Origin: Lates calcarifer
Lineage: Eukaryota; Chordata; Actinopteri; Centropomidae
DNA length: 64,000 bases
Assembly (NCBI RefSeq): GCF_001640805.2
Contig: NC_066852.1
Coordinates: 13,480,194 to 13,544,193, forward strand
Reading direction: 5' to 3'
The notes under the pieces: model-generated
What the model was told of the DNA's origin: nothing
Seen by the model: only the letters and a program-made list of their open reading frames with translations
Database searches by the model: none
Shown here: positions 26,291-39,575 of the stretch, one piece after another
Numbering within the stretch: the stretch's first letter is position 1
Layout of the letters: each line of letters starts with the position of its first letter
Position numbers and translations under genes: made by a program

Positions 26291-29200
26291 ATGCTCACAA
26301 ATGAGATAATAACAACTGAATACCTCAGTCCCACTTCAGTAACACCAGCATTTAGGCGTTACCCACAATGGGACTCTAAAGTATGTTACTGTAATGATGA
26401 GGATGTGGCCAAAGATGTGGGCTGAAGGAAATACCACTGTAACCCAGTAACATTAATGTCACAGCAGACAATGGAAGCCATATTAATAGCCTTGGGAACG
26501 AGTTGAATGGTTGGCAGTGTTTCACTGAAACACCAAACTGCAGTGTTGTAGCTGTTTAGTTCAGGAGATATAAAGTTTCATGGCTTACATATTGACTAAA
26601 ATACTTCAAGCCTAAAGCCTAGATTCAAGAATGAGCTTTGACTGCGGTCATGAAGGCATGTACAGTATACTGACAATTCAGTGTTGGAGACTGACTCTTA
26701 AACATATTTTCTGTATATTCTTTAAGTTGAATATAAATACTATTCACAACCAAGAAAGAAAAATAAAACGAAGTTAAAATTAGATCATTTACGTGACTTC
26801 TTAAAAGTGTAAATAAAGTAATAGTTTAAAAAAGAACTGCACTAACTCATCGTAAATGTTTCTGAACAACAGCAGAACATTAAAGTAAAAATCAGCTATT
26901 ATAAGAGGCCAAGAAGTGGTTTCACAAAAAGGAAACATTTCCAGTTGGTGGTGATGCCCCATTCATTTAGTTAGATATCCACCTTGTGGTTAGAAAGTAG
27001 TACTACACTTTTCACTGTTTTACTGAGGGTGCATGTGTCAGTATCAGTTTTGCCTCACTTTAACAATCTGGATTACTTGGGAACATTGCCAACAAAATAT
27101 ATAATTTGATTAATAGATGTTACACATCCGAGGAGCAGAGACACATGCGGCATTGAAAACAAACATAAGTAGACAGTCCCTTAAGTTTCACATGTACCAG
27201 TTAAATATGAGTTTGATTAGATTTTGTGGCACTTTTATTGGCACTGTATAGAATTAGTGAGCTAAAACACACCTGTGAATGTTGTGATTACTCTAGTCTT
27301 TGGCTGCATAAAGCCTCTGAGTGTTGCTTTTTTTTGTGCACAGTCCTTAGACACATGATTGAGGTAAAATTTTGGCTGTAAATCTCATAAAAACTCTGAA
27401 AAAGTCTGAAAATGGAGATTCCTTAAGTTGACATTTTGATCAGACGGTGTGAGTGCAGCAAAAGTTTACCTGGTAATCTGTATTGTGTGTATCAAATAAA
27501 GTTGCCTGCTCATTTTCTCCTCTTTATATCTCTATTTGAATTGAAGCACTTCACACTCCTCATGGCCTCACGTGCCCCCTGAGATCTGTGCGGATGATGG
27601 ACGTTTTTTTTTTTTTTTTCCTCTCAGGCTGCACTTTGTGGCCTCGTCTGCTTTGCAGAGATATTGTCCTTTCTTCCTACCACCCAACACACACGATGAG
27701 ATTCCTCAGCGCACACAGTCACACAGGCTTTTAGACACTCATTAGCCCCTGCTAATACAATAAGTGTCACCTTCCATTACATGGTGCAGGGTTGGATATC
27801 AGGATTGGAAACCCACCAAATCTCCGCACAAGGGGTGCTACCCCCTCACGCACAGTATTGTCTTTCAATCACAATGTCGAATTGTTTTCTCTTTGCTCTT
27901 TCACTAATGCCTAAAGTATAAATATACACACTTAATATAGATAAACACACATACTAAAAGTCGTCTGTGGCATACAACCCATATCACAGACTATATTTGA
28001 AGGTAAAACTCAAGTGGCACGCATTCTGTCATCGTGTGGATCTTCATGTTAACTCTGGGGTTCATTTCAGAGCACGCAGCTGTTTACGGATCCACCACAC
28101 CCCACCCTATTCAAGCCTGTTGTCTCGCGAATGAACAGCACATGCAGAGTTGTGAAAAAATCTTAATTAAGACTCTTAATTCTCCGTGCTGTCGGCCGAC
28201 CGAGGGTGTGCGCTCACGTGAAGCACTGCTGAACACAGCATGAGGGTAGATGTTGTTGGATGGGGACTGTTGTTTTTTGTTTTTTGTTTTTGTTTTGTTT
28301 TGTTTTCAGATGGTGGGGCGTGAGGAAAATCTGTCTGTAATCTTTAAAAGCAAAACTAGGCTTGAATCAGTTCAGGTAGTATTTTATTTTCTGCACAGAT
28401 CCTCAGGCAAACTAAGAATAATTCATTCTGAGGACAATCTCCGCATCCAAAAGTCTGTTTCAGAGCAGCTCAAAATTGTACATCCTGTTTAAGAAAATAG
28501 GGAATTTGAGTATACATGATAGTAATAGCTTAATTAAATTTTTTAAAATTGGTTGTGAGGAATTTCTCTAAAAAACAAACATGATCTTTTACGTTTAAAG
28601 TCCTCAACCTCACCAAGAGGAGTTTGTTAACAGATGAACAGTGAGCATGCACATGTTAATTCATTTTCCCTATTATACCAAGAAGCTACAGCTTGCTGTA
28701 CATCACCACACAGATAAAAACATGAAGTGACAAGTGTTTGCCACTGTAAAGGTGATTTTGGCTCTGGGTTTTGTATGTGGCCCTTTGGTTCGAAGGCTTC
28801 TCCCTCTGAGCGGTGGCAAAGGGCATGTGGTCCTCTGCGTGCAGCAGATGCCCGAGAGAGGACTTGCAACAGATGAGTCGAAAATGAGCGTGACATGTGT
28901 TAAACAGGCGAAGCCCCGCAACACTGACATTTGACAAGATGATGGGGCGTAGGCAATCATTATTGTCTCCACTTAAGCAAGCAGTAAATATTCAGTGCAT
29001 CGCAAATGTGCTTTGAAAGCAGTAATACAAATCAGCCTGAACAGATTTTCATTAATGACTTAGGTGTCCTGAAGAGACTGAACGCAACAGACTGGTAAAC
29101 TGAGATCTGGCCTCTACATGTGCAGAAGGCAATGCAGATTCATTTTTATGATTTCAAGACAAGAATGAATCAAATGGTTGGTTGTTTGTTTTAACAATAA

Positions 29201-29345
29201 TTTTAAAGTTCTATGTGTCTATGAATCTACGGATTCTTGAACTTGTCTTCACACCCTTACAGACCTTCGACCTCGGTCCTTCCTGCCCGACAAAGGTGCC
29301 AGTGATGGTGAGTCAGGCATTAGGAGGAACATGCCAAGGGAGGTG

Positions 29346-29395
29346 CCCCCCTCCCCCGCCTCCGCACCCCCTCCCTCCCCCTCGACCCACCCTCC
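29346..29395 (-). other. C-rich tract; G-quadruplex potential on - strand
   Basis: About fifty bases are almost only C and T on the + strand, with at least six C-runs of three or more. The - strand can thus form one or more G-quadruplexes and the + strand an i-motif. The Pro-rich open frame over it is a side effect of composition. Confidence 0.55.
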
Positions 29396-32305
29396 AGAAC
29401 CATTTGGACCACAGGGAATGGGTTAATCACATTAGAGGCCCAGAAGAGAGATGGGAAGTAGACAGTACCGTGACAGCCGGGGTAGCACTGGCACGACTAA
29501 TCCCGTTAGGCCAAGGAAAAAGGGGGACGCCATCGCGCCTACAAGGCTGAGAAAGAAAAAAACATTTTCCCAGGAATGAGTTCACCTGTATGGTAACACA
29601 GAGAAGTTGGCCTGTTGATGCCTATTAGAAGAAACAATTGCACTTGGCACATACAAATGTTTTTTTTCATGCTGGGCACCACTTTATTGTCAGTGCCTGA
29701 AAAAAAATCAGCAGCAGACAGTGGCATTGCATGAGATCCTCTTTCATGCCACGGTGAAGCAGCCCCTTTCAACCCAGTGCTATCAGTCTCCCAAACAGTG
29801 AGAAGATGGGGAGGGGTGCTGTAAGAAGGATAGAGCTTACTTCATCTGCCATTGTAAGTGCACCCGAGTTCAACCTTAATGTAAACCTTTGCAGGCAGGA
29901 TATGAATAGGATGCTCTCTATAAAAATATATCCTGCTGGGTAATCCGGCAGATGGCCACAGCAGCGGACACTACAAGCGAGGCTGGCCACTGCAGGGGTA
30001 ACAGGGAACGTCCGATCAGCAGCCACTCTCCAGCCTGGGAGATGTGGAATCAAGATTCTTAACTCCCCTTGGCAACGCTGGGAAACAGAGCCGTCAGTTT
30101 AGATCCATCAAGTTTCTCCTTAATCTCGCCCACCATTTTTTTTCTCTCCATTTTCTCTTTTTTTGTATCTTCCCCTTTTGTTGTGGGGATTAAGCCAAGT
30201 GGTAAAACAGTGATTTAATGATCTTTCCATGGCTATGTGCACCACTTAAACCATGAGACAAACAAGCTGAGGCATTCTAAGAGTCACCCCCTCTAAAGGC
30301 GGCTGCTCAGGAACTGTGAGGCTTTTGATACAGCATTAAGCTCTGGCTGATTATTTTTCCCACTGTCGTGTGATGTGCTGCGCTCTGCTATGGGAAAATT
30401 TAAGGTTTTGTGTTTTGTAAAGGCCCATTGTCGACAATATAAAAGAAGAAAGAAGAAGAAAACAGTTTGATAATTACTCGATGATAGCTTTATAATGATA
30501 AGGAAAGGTGCATTTAGATGATTTGTTAATGCAGAAAAGAGGTGATTATTACTGTACGAAATAATTTGAAAATTAGCTAGGTTGTTAGATTTTGTTAATT
30601 CCTTTTATCCACTGATCAAAAACCAACTAAACAAACCCCCAGATAATATATGAGATATGATTGAAAGCTCTCAACAAAGCTAGTAAGTGGACTTTGAGTT
30701 GGGTTTGGATTGTCACTATCATTACGAGAACGAGTTCAAGAATGAACTTGTATATCGTAATGATAGCCAACATAAATGAGAAGTCCTAAAATAGCTACAG
30801 ATTATGATAGCTGTTGAGTCCGTGTGTCAACAGATGCATCTCCATGACAACAAAGCAAAGTCCTCCTGCTGATGAAGATCATGTGACAGGGTTAAAAAAA
30901 GCTTGTAAAGGGGCCTTGATTTGAGGTAGTTTTGTTATATATTGAGGGAAAATGTGTTAATAATGGCCCTTTATTGACATAACCAATAATACAACTGATG
31001 CACAAAATCAAAATATACACATGCAAACAATAGACCTACATGTGTGCAGACAAAATAATAAAAAAGAAACCATCAAAACATTATACAGTGTGAAAACATA
31101 TGTAGTAGGAGCTGAATATAGCTGCAGTTGCAAGTATGTGTTTTGTATGCGTATAGATGCAGGACAACTTTCTCATTAAGGCACCAAGAGTTGGCCAAAA
31201 TCTTCTTGCTGGCACTACATCAGCCAGGCAAGGTAAACCATACACGAAACTGAGTGTGGGTCTTGATTGAGCTGTCATCATATAGACATGTAGTTAGTGA
31301 AATCAACAACAATAGCAAATTACTATTACACAGTCTGACTGGAGGCAGTGATCCACAAATCCAGGAGACAGACATTACATGAAATGAATTTTAGTTTCAT
31401 TCAAAATAATAATGTTTAAGTGACTGAAATCTTCACAAAAGTGTTTTATAAAAGTATTTCAACATGAATCAGGTATCTCAGAAGCTGAATCTTTTGTCTG
31501 GGATTTCTGGTCATTTGAAAAATGCCTCAGCTCAGGAGAAGAGTTGGACTCAACTTCCTCTTCATCGGTCCCAGAGCTAATCAAGCAGCAGGATCTGTGC
31601 AATGAATTGATCTATTTGTTTGAAAAAATATGTGTAAGCCTCGGATAGTTTTCCCCCCAAAAAATGACAAGTCACTGAAATACACACATTACATATATTT
31701 GTAAATTCTTAAAATAATCTAAAAGAACATGTATTTCAAGCCACATATTAACTGCTCATTCACTTGTGCTACCAACAAGAACCAACAGATGGCACCAAGT
31801 GAAAAGTGAAAGAGTACGAGCATCAGAGGATTATTCTATATATCAGGTTTACTTTGGACTAAAATTTACAACAAAAAGTGATTTATTTAATTTCTTAAAC
31901 TTGTTGAAAATTAAACCACTATACACCTTAACTTTGTTTTTCCGTTAACTTTAAAGACCCCTCAGTGCACCTCCACAAAGTTAGGTGACTTCCACTAGAT
32001 TAAATTACACCGTCAGAGTTATTTTTCCAGAGCCACAGAAGACATACACCAATACTCTTTGTTAGGAGTAAACTAAAAGCTATGAGTAAGATGGGCAGAG
32101 CGCTCCTTTAATAAAATGCTGGTACATGTGCAGGACTGTTGTTAAGACACTTAAAACTAAAGTTTCCAACACAGTGAATGAAGCATTTAAATGTTTCATG
32201 ACTCTGCCAGACATGGATACTGCAGCTACAAGGATCCTGATCACATCCTCTCCTGTGGGGGGGGAACTGGCTGTTAGATTATACACTGATGCTCATGACG
32301 CAGCT

Positions 32306-32308
<3 letters not shown>

Positions 32309-32363
<55 letters not shown>
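32309..32363 (+). repeat. (GT)n microsatellite
   Basis: About twenty-seven uninterrupted GT units. The Val-Cys open frames over it are spurious. Confidence 0.95.
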
Positions 32364-32364
<1 letters not shown>

Positions 32365-35300
32365 CACTCACTCTCACCGGATAATAACTGGCAAGGCATT
32401 GGCAGTGATCAATATAGAGTAGGTCCAGAAAGGCATAATAGGAGGACAAATATCAGAGGAGAGGCAGTCTGGGTGTCAGTGTGTAATGGATGATAGAGGT
32501 GTTAGTGTTTGGGTTGGGGGTGTGCAGTAAGTGGTTATAAGCTGGTGGTTGGCGACATTGTGTGAAACCAGCGGGGTCAATGATGGCGATAATGGGGAGG
32601 GTAAGTACTGTATTGGGGTTAATACTTCTGAGCTGGCCAAGAGATTATAGCACTGTCTAAAATATGGAAGATCCCTCAGTGAAATGCTTTGGTCTCAAGC
32701 TTAACAACAGAAAATTGATATCCTCCAGAGTACACATGCAGTCAAAAGCAAAAAATGTGTTTTAAAACTGCACATTGAAAGGGCGGACTGAAAAATGGTG
32801 GATCCTAATTTTAAAATGAGGCAGGGATTATGACCAACAGCTCCTTCAACATGAAACTTCCCGGATTAAAATAATCTGACAGACAATCTGACAGGCCTTG
32901 ATTCCTTATTTACATGATTCTGGATGTTTTGTCTGGTATTGTGATGTGACTGATCATCCTGTATCTGCAATATGAACATTTTAACATTTTTGAAGGTGTT
33001 TTTTTCCTCACTTTATCTTTGTTTTCAGGTCAGTGTAAAAAAGTGGCCAATGTATCTTGCGTGTCCTATTTCAATCAGGTTTGTACCTATAATTATACTG
33101 TATGTTATTTTCTGTCATGCAGTTATAGCTTTGAAGCCACAGTATTATCCAATGTGTGAGGATACTCTTCTGTTTCCTTCACTGAATTTACCATTCTGAA
33201 CCTCCCTTAATGTAAGATGGGATATACCACTAACCTATTGCACCCTGATTAAAATCACAAGATCGAAATGGAAATGGACAGTCGTCAAAAGATCCAGTTT
33301 TATCTTTTCTTCATGGTCTTTATGCTAAGCTAACGGCGTCTCTGAATCATATTGAACTTTATATTTGATTATATAAACTTTAATTCTGTGTATTTTGTGA
33401 TAAATACATTGTCCTCCCTGTATGCTTCATATTTTTCTCTCCTCTTCTTTTTCTCAGAAGTTGCATTTTTGCTTTTGGCGCTCATGAAAAAAAAGAGGAG
33501 TTAACTTGCCCTTTAAACCCATCATGAGTCATACTTCCATGGTGTGCTGCTTATAAAGATTTAAGCCCCCATATCTGGGTTACACTACTCCCTCCCACAA
33601 TCCAGATGATGCCATCTGTGAGAAAAGAGCAGTGTGTGTGTGTGTGTGTGAATGTGACTATCAAATCAAACATAGCGTCTCATTTCACTATTAATCCAGG
33701 TCGTCCCCAGTGAGATATTGATGTTAACAGACCGGCTGGGACTGACATGATGCTGTTTATACAGAGTAAAATAATAAAAAAAACAGAGAGGACTGATTTA
33801 AATTGAAAGTTAAATTTTAAAGTGTCAGAGCAATAATTATGGAGAGTGTATGGGAGAAACTAAAGGGCTGCAGAACTTGTGTACTTTTGGTCCTGAGGAG
33901 GAACATTTTGATTTCATTTTAGAGCTGAAGCTTTTGTCAGTGAATTAGGAAATCAATCGGGGGGAAAATTAAATGTGTCAGTGTCACTAAAATGTCAAAC
34001 ATTCAGTGGTTACTGCTTCTTAAGTGAGAATTTGCTGTAAATATTTTTCACTTTTGGACTCTTAGTCAATCAAATAGAACAATTTTAAGACTTCATGTTG
34101 GGCTGTGTGATGGGCATTTCCATTATTTTCTGACTAGACTTAATGATTAATCAAGAAAAAAGGGCCCAAACAATCACATTTATCTATAATGAAAGTATTT
34201 ACTAGTTGCAGTCTTAATTGTATTAGTTGTTACTATTAATAATTAGAAATTGCCATATTACCATCCAGTTCATAGAAGGCAGCTAATGATTTATAGTCCT
34301 TGCAAACAGGACTAGCGCATCGTAAAATAATGCACTGGATGTCAAACGGCTGGCATGACAACTGTGATTGGATGACAGGAGTAAATCTGCTGACCAAATC
34401 CTCTCATGGCTCAAGCTGTGACTTGGACCAGAGAGATTTGTTTTCAGAGTGAATTCTGCCCTGTAGAGAGATGACTACTGCCACCATCCAACACATGTCT
34501 GCAGCCGGCCAGGAGAGGGATTGTTTAATTTGGATGAGACAGCTTGGACTGGACCGTCACTGCTCCTTCCCAGTGTGCTGACGTGATAAAACAAAAAAAC
34601 ATCAGCTGACCAAGGAACAGGGAAACCCAGCGGCAACCCCATGGTAGGTAGTGTCTTTAAGCATCTTCTAATACTGCTGACATATTGTCATGTAGCTCAT
34701 GTGTTGCTGTGCTGTTATAAAACTAGGATGCTGCCCTAAAGCCAAAACAGATTAACTAACTAATTGACTAAAATATGGTTTACCTGTGCACATTTCTGAC
34801 ACGCCTTTTATAAGTCCTACTATTTACTTGTAACTCATTGCATTACTGCCCTCACATTAAACAACGGTTTCACATTTGTTTTTTTAAAACAACATACGCT
34901 GAAAGGCCTTCATGGCCACTGTGATTGTTCCTCCTGTCTATACTGGCTGCAAAGACATCCAGTTCTTAAAAACAGCAAAAACAGCAATTATCTTTCAAGT
35001 TCATTATAAGTTAATATGAGGCTTCGGCAGTCTGAGTCAGGGGCTGCAACTAACAATTATTTTTCATAAGTGACCATATCTGCCCATTATTTTTTCAATT
35101 AAACTCAACTTTGCAGAGCCCACAGTGATGTCTTCAAATGTCTTGCACTGTAAACCCAACAGCTTAAAACTCAAACACATGTAGTTTACAATGATATATG
35201 ACAAAGAGCAAGCAGCAGATCCTGCCATCTGAGAAACTAGAACCTGAGGATGTGTAGAATTTTTTCACTTTTGCTTGAAATACGTACGAAAACCTCATTT

Positions 35301-36087
35301 TGATGTTATAGCTCCAAACTCTTACTTTCACTGTCAGAGAAGCAGCTCCATGTGTAACCAAACCTACAGATGTGTTACTTATGGTACCACAGTTACGGTA
35401 AGTTGATGTTCTTATTGTGACTAGTGTGCTGGCTGGCCCCTACCTGTAATTACTGGCTCTCACTCAGCCATTTGTTTCAAGTCCATTTGATAAAGGAGTG
35501 TAAAGTGACTTACAAAGTCACTTAAAAATTGCTCTCTTTTCTCACAATAAGCTTGTGCTGAGCATGTGAAATAATGTTTTTTTTTTTAAAGCCCAGTAAC
35601 ATACAATAGGTGTACCACTTTGACAGGTGGTGATAAATTGTGACATTCAACAGCAAATGGCCCAATATACAACACAGGAAATATAAAACAAAAACACAAA
35701 AGCTTTTATTTTTATGTTGATGCTGTCCATTACACCGTTTTTAACTAATATGATTAAAACAAATAAAGGATAATAGGCCAATAAATTGCGTTCTTAAATG
35801 TTAAGTCCAGTTTAGGCAAAACAAAGAAAAAAAACATACCATCCTTATCTATTATTAATGTTCATTTTTTCCTGACACCTGTGAAATGATCAACTTGAAA
35901 ATCATTATTCTAGTTACTGGTGACAAAATCAATAACCATATAGTAGCAGTTACATGCATTAAGATGGAATATGCTTGATGTACAGGTACATGCATTCAGA
36001 CACCACATCTTGCATTATAAATATGGATTAATGTGTTGATAGCTGTGTATCCAGTGAGCTGTCAGAGCTGTCCTCCGTCTCCCAGCA
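32364..36087. other. Gene-free stretch upstream of wasf3
   Basis: It holds no recognised gene. It probably contains wasf3 5' intron and possibly an untranslated exon, but no segment stands out enough to call. A short GT run lies near 33632-33650 and a repeat fragment near 33317. Confidence 0.45.
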
Positions 36088-36117
36088 GGTGCTGTGGTCG
36101 GGACGTGAGAAGGGGTC

Positions 36118-36910
36118 ATGCCTCTGGTCAAGAGAAACATTGAGCCTCGACACCTGTGCCATGCTGCGGTGCCTGACGGGATTGGCAACGAGCTGGAATG
36201 TGTAACCAACAACACGCTGTCCGCCATCATCCGCCAGCTCAGTAGTCTGAGTAAGATCACGGTTACTCATATTCAGCAGTGTTTTTTATCACTGCATGTT
36301 GAAATGCTTCTTTAACCTGAGATCGTTACAGGATGGGAGCTTCATGACCCAAAACAACTGTCGAGTCCACTACTAATGTATCTTGAATTTACAGAATGGT
36401 TTCTAACTCATTTCTTTTTCTCATCATAAGCTATAAACACAACAGCCAATCAGAGTTTCTTCATGGGCTTTCAGATGATTTGACCTTGGCATACTGATTT
36501 ACAGGAGTTGTTAGGAGTGCTTAAATTTTCTTAATCCTTGAAAGGTGATTATCAGAAAACAGCAACTGTGCAGCATATCCCAGTGTCACTTCATTGGCAG
36601 GTTTTTAACAAGCCATAGAGCACATTAAAAACAATGAAATTATCACCTAACAGTCAAGAGTTAGTGTGGATTATTATCCATCACTGTGGTCAGTACTAAC
36701 ATCTATCTACTGTATGCTCTGACCAGCCAATTTGTACAGAAGCAGAGTAGTTTAAATTGTTCATTTAGTGTGGCAATGTTGGTGAAAAACTTCTGTTTTT
36801 GTTGTGTTGTTTCACTGAAATGAAAGAGAGAGAGGGGAAAGTGTAGAGGAGGATGAGACTATTTTTGGAAGCAAATTTACTCCTGGACATCTGGCCCATG
36901 GATACTCTCA

Positions 36911-36976
<66 letters not shown>

Positions 36977-39575
36977 CGCGCGCGTGTGTATGGATTTAGT
37001 GAAGTTGCAGGAGCTTAGAGCTTACCGTAAAGCTCTGTATCACAGGCAGATAAGACGGAGAGTGGGTGGGCGGAGACACAGACACAGGCGGTCTCATGAT
37101 AGCTGCCATGTTAAGTGGACCTGAGCTGTTTGACGTGTGCCATTCATGCTGTTGCGTGCAGGGACCAAACACTTAATGCTTGTGTGTAATCCAGAGAAAT
37201 ATAATGGATTCAGAAATGCACAAATAAAGAATCACTATGTTATAAGGTAGTTGAATATTTATATGCCTTACTAAATTTTTGTCCAAATTAAATAATAAGA
37301 AGGAAAGTGTAAAAACAGATTTGCTGTTTATGTTCCTGTGTCATGCTGCTGTTCTTATAAGTTTGATACACTTTTCTATTCATTAACAGCTCCTCTCCTT
37401 CTCGTGTTTGCTTTGGTTGCAGGTAAGCATGCAGAAAATGTGTTTGGGGAGCTTTTTAATGAGGCCAACACCTTTTATGTGCGTGCAAACTCCCTCCAGG
37501 ACCGTATCGACCGCTTGGCCATCAAGGTCACCCAGCTGGACTCCAGCGTGGAGGAGGGTTAGTTCGCTGAAAATCATCTGCCTCTTGATTTAATATCTTA
37601 TTTTCTGCCCTGTCATTCATTCTCCTTTGCTTTATATTAAACTTAAAGAACCTCTGTCCTGCTGGGGTTTTCTTTTTCTTTTTCTTTTTTTTTTTGCAGT
37701 CTCTCTTCAGGACATAAACATGAGGAAGGCGTTCAAAAGCTCCACTGTCCAGAATCAGCAGGTTTTGTCCAAAGGCAGCACGCCAAGCTCGGTGGCTGAC
37801 ATGTACAACAGCAGCGACAGACCTCCTCCCCTCAGTGCCCTCACCGCCTACAGGTACTGCATGTGTTGTAGAAAGTGATCAGCTTACATTTTCAGTTAAT
37901 TTCATGTTGGAAATGTGTGTGTTTTTAACTACAGAGAGGACTCCACTGATGCAATGAGATTCTACTCAGACCCATCGTACTTCTTTGACCTGTGGAAGGA
38001 GAAAATGCTTCAGGACACGGAGGACAAGAGGAAAGAAAGGAGGAGGCAGAGGGTGAGAGCTCACTCGACTCACCTCTTCATTTCTGCGCATCTATTTTTA
38101 GTGAAAGATTTTTCATTCTCTCGCTCGGGCCCTCTCCATCCACCTTTCCCACCCAGGAGCAGAAGCGATGCGTGGAGAGCAGCACCCTTCAGCGTGAGGT
38201 GAAGAAGGTGAGAAAGGCTCGAAACCGCAGGCAGGAGTGGAACATGATGGCGTTCGACAAAGAGCTCCGTCCAGACCACCACCATCCGCAGACTCTCCGG
38301 CGTGGGGCCTCGTCTGAGGGCTCCCTGTCCCCAGACGCCAGGTAGAGATGTTTTGGATTTGTTCTATATTCACTAGAAAAATTAGGATATTAATGTCAAA
38401 AAAAGCTAAATTAAAATATCACAACGTTTGTCTTGATGGGTTTTTTCATAAACATAAAAAAAAGAAACATCAGTAGGAATAAATTCTAAACTGGACTTTA
38501 GAGCAGCAGATAGGGCCTAAAATCATGAAAAGCACTTAGTGACTCAAACAGCAATATCTCTGTCGTATTAAGCCTCAGTTTTGATTTTGTAACAATAAAT
38601 CCACCATCTGGACATGTGAAGGCATCTGCATGAGAAGCTCTCTGTCCCTCATTGTTTACCCAGGCCTGACCTCCTAGACTACCCCGTCCCTCCGCTGCCT
38701 GCCCACGCTGCTTGTAACTATGCCAAGTCTCACGATTACATCCCTGGGAACGCACACCCCTCACCACCTGTGGAGCATGAATACCACAGCATTGATGTCA
38801 ACTACAAGAGAGTGACCTATGCCACAGCAGAGTTTCAACCCGCAGACCGACTGAACGGTTCAATACGTCCACCTGCAGATTACAAGTATGTTTGTTTGTT
38901 TCATTTGAGAAAGAGATTTTGAGAAAGAATAAATACGTTCTCACTTTTCCAGCATAATCCTCTTTCTTTCACTGTCGACCAGCTCTCTCCCTCCACCTCC
39001 TGTCCCGGGCCCACCTATCCCGTCAGCACAAACAGCCTTTGGTTTCCCTCTGGGAGCACTACCGTCAACACCACATAATGGAGTTTTGCATGTAGGCCCG
39101 GGTTACCCACTCCCACCTGTGCCTCCTCCAGGACCTCGCATCATTCCTCCTCCTCCCCCAGGTCCCCCACCTCCACCTCTCCCTCCCCCAGCTGCACCCT
39201 CACACCTACCAGGACACAGTGAAGGCAGCAGAGGTGAGACTAAACCTGTAAGAGATGCGAGAAGTGACCTCCTGTCTGCCATCCGCATGGGTGAGTCAGG
39301 GTATCTGTTCAGATAAAAGCAGACAAAATTGTACAAAACTATGTCCTGTTTTGCCCATGACCCTGTGTGTGTCAGGTGTATACAATATGTGACCTTATCC
39401 ATATGTGCCTTTATTAGGCATCCAGCTGAAAAAAGTCCAAGAGCAGCAGGAACAGCAGAGCAAGCGGGAGCCAGTGGGGAACGACGTGGCCACCATCCTG
39501 TCCCGACGTATAGCTGTGGAGTACAGCGACTCTGATGATGACTCTGAGCTGGACGGAGACGAGTGGTCAGACTGA
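36118..39575 (+). CDS. wasf3: WASF3 / WAVE3 actin-nucleation promoting factor, 8 coding exons
   Basis: The protein is a subunit of the WAVE regulatory complex. Downstream of Rac it activates Arp2/3 at the leading edge of the cell to build branched actin. Coding exons: 36118-36250, 37423-37557, 37700-37853, 37935-38052, 38157-38341, 38664-38885, 38983-39290 and 39418-39575. These sum to 1413 nt, or 470 residues plus stop, and every intron is GT-AG (human WASF3 has 502 residues). The N-terminal SCAR homology domain (about 1-170) starts [15 protein letters not shown] basic segment ([13 protein letters not shown], 196-208) is followed by a proline-rich region (about 318-395), a WH2 motif ([11 protein letters not shown], about 408-418) and a central/acidic tail ending [12 protein letters not shown]. 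The tail keeps the VEYSDSD tyrosine (Y454). The basic segment and tail match WASF3 better than WASF1 or WASF2; teleosts can have a and b copies, which I cannot separate. The coding exon is preceded by an acceptor at 36086-36087, so a 5' untranslated exon lies upstream. Confidence 0.93.
36914..36989 (+). repeat. (GT)n with GCGCGCG tract in wasf3 intron
   Basis: About twenty-nine GT units lead into alternating GCGTGCGCGCGCGTGTGT. Pure alternating purine-pyrimidine with a CG core is a classic Z-DNA former. It lies in the intron between the first and second coding exons of wasf3. Confidence 0.9.

Larger units (their letters stand above)
14722..32308. other. Gene-free stretch with candidate regulatory DNA
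   Basis: No exon set with domain resemblance was found on either strand. The longest frame (23329-23808, 159 codons) is overlapped by a long antisense frame and matches no family. Repeat fragments occur near 26200-26290. Repeat-poor, ATTA-rich tracts at 17830-18320 and 19930-20380 look like conserved non-coding elements, and a C-rich tract lies at 29346-29395. It may be wasf3 5' intron, intergenic DNA, or both. Confidence 0.45.

Noticed and set aside
28250..28492. Possible exon after a strong T/G-rich acceptor, starting ATGGTGGGGCG
   Set aside because: The frame has no donor and no recognisable protein likeness, and T-rich acceptor look-alikes are common in this AT-rich DNA.
34560..34660. 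Possible wasf3 untranslated exon ending CCCCATG before GTAGGT
   Set aside because: Only a moderate donor and no defined exon start; too weak to call without transcript data.
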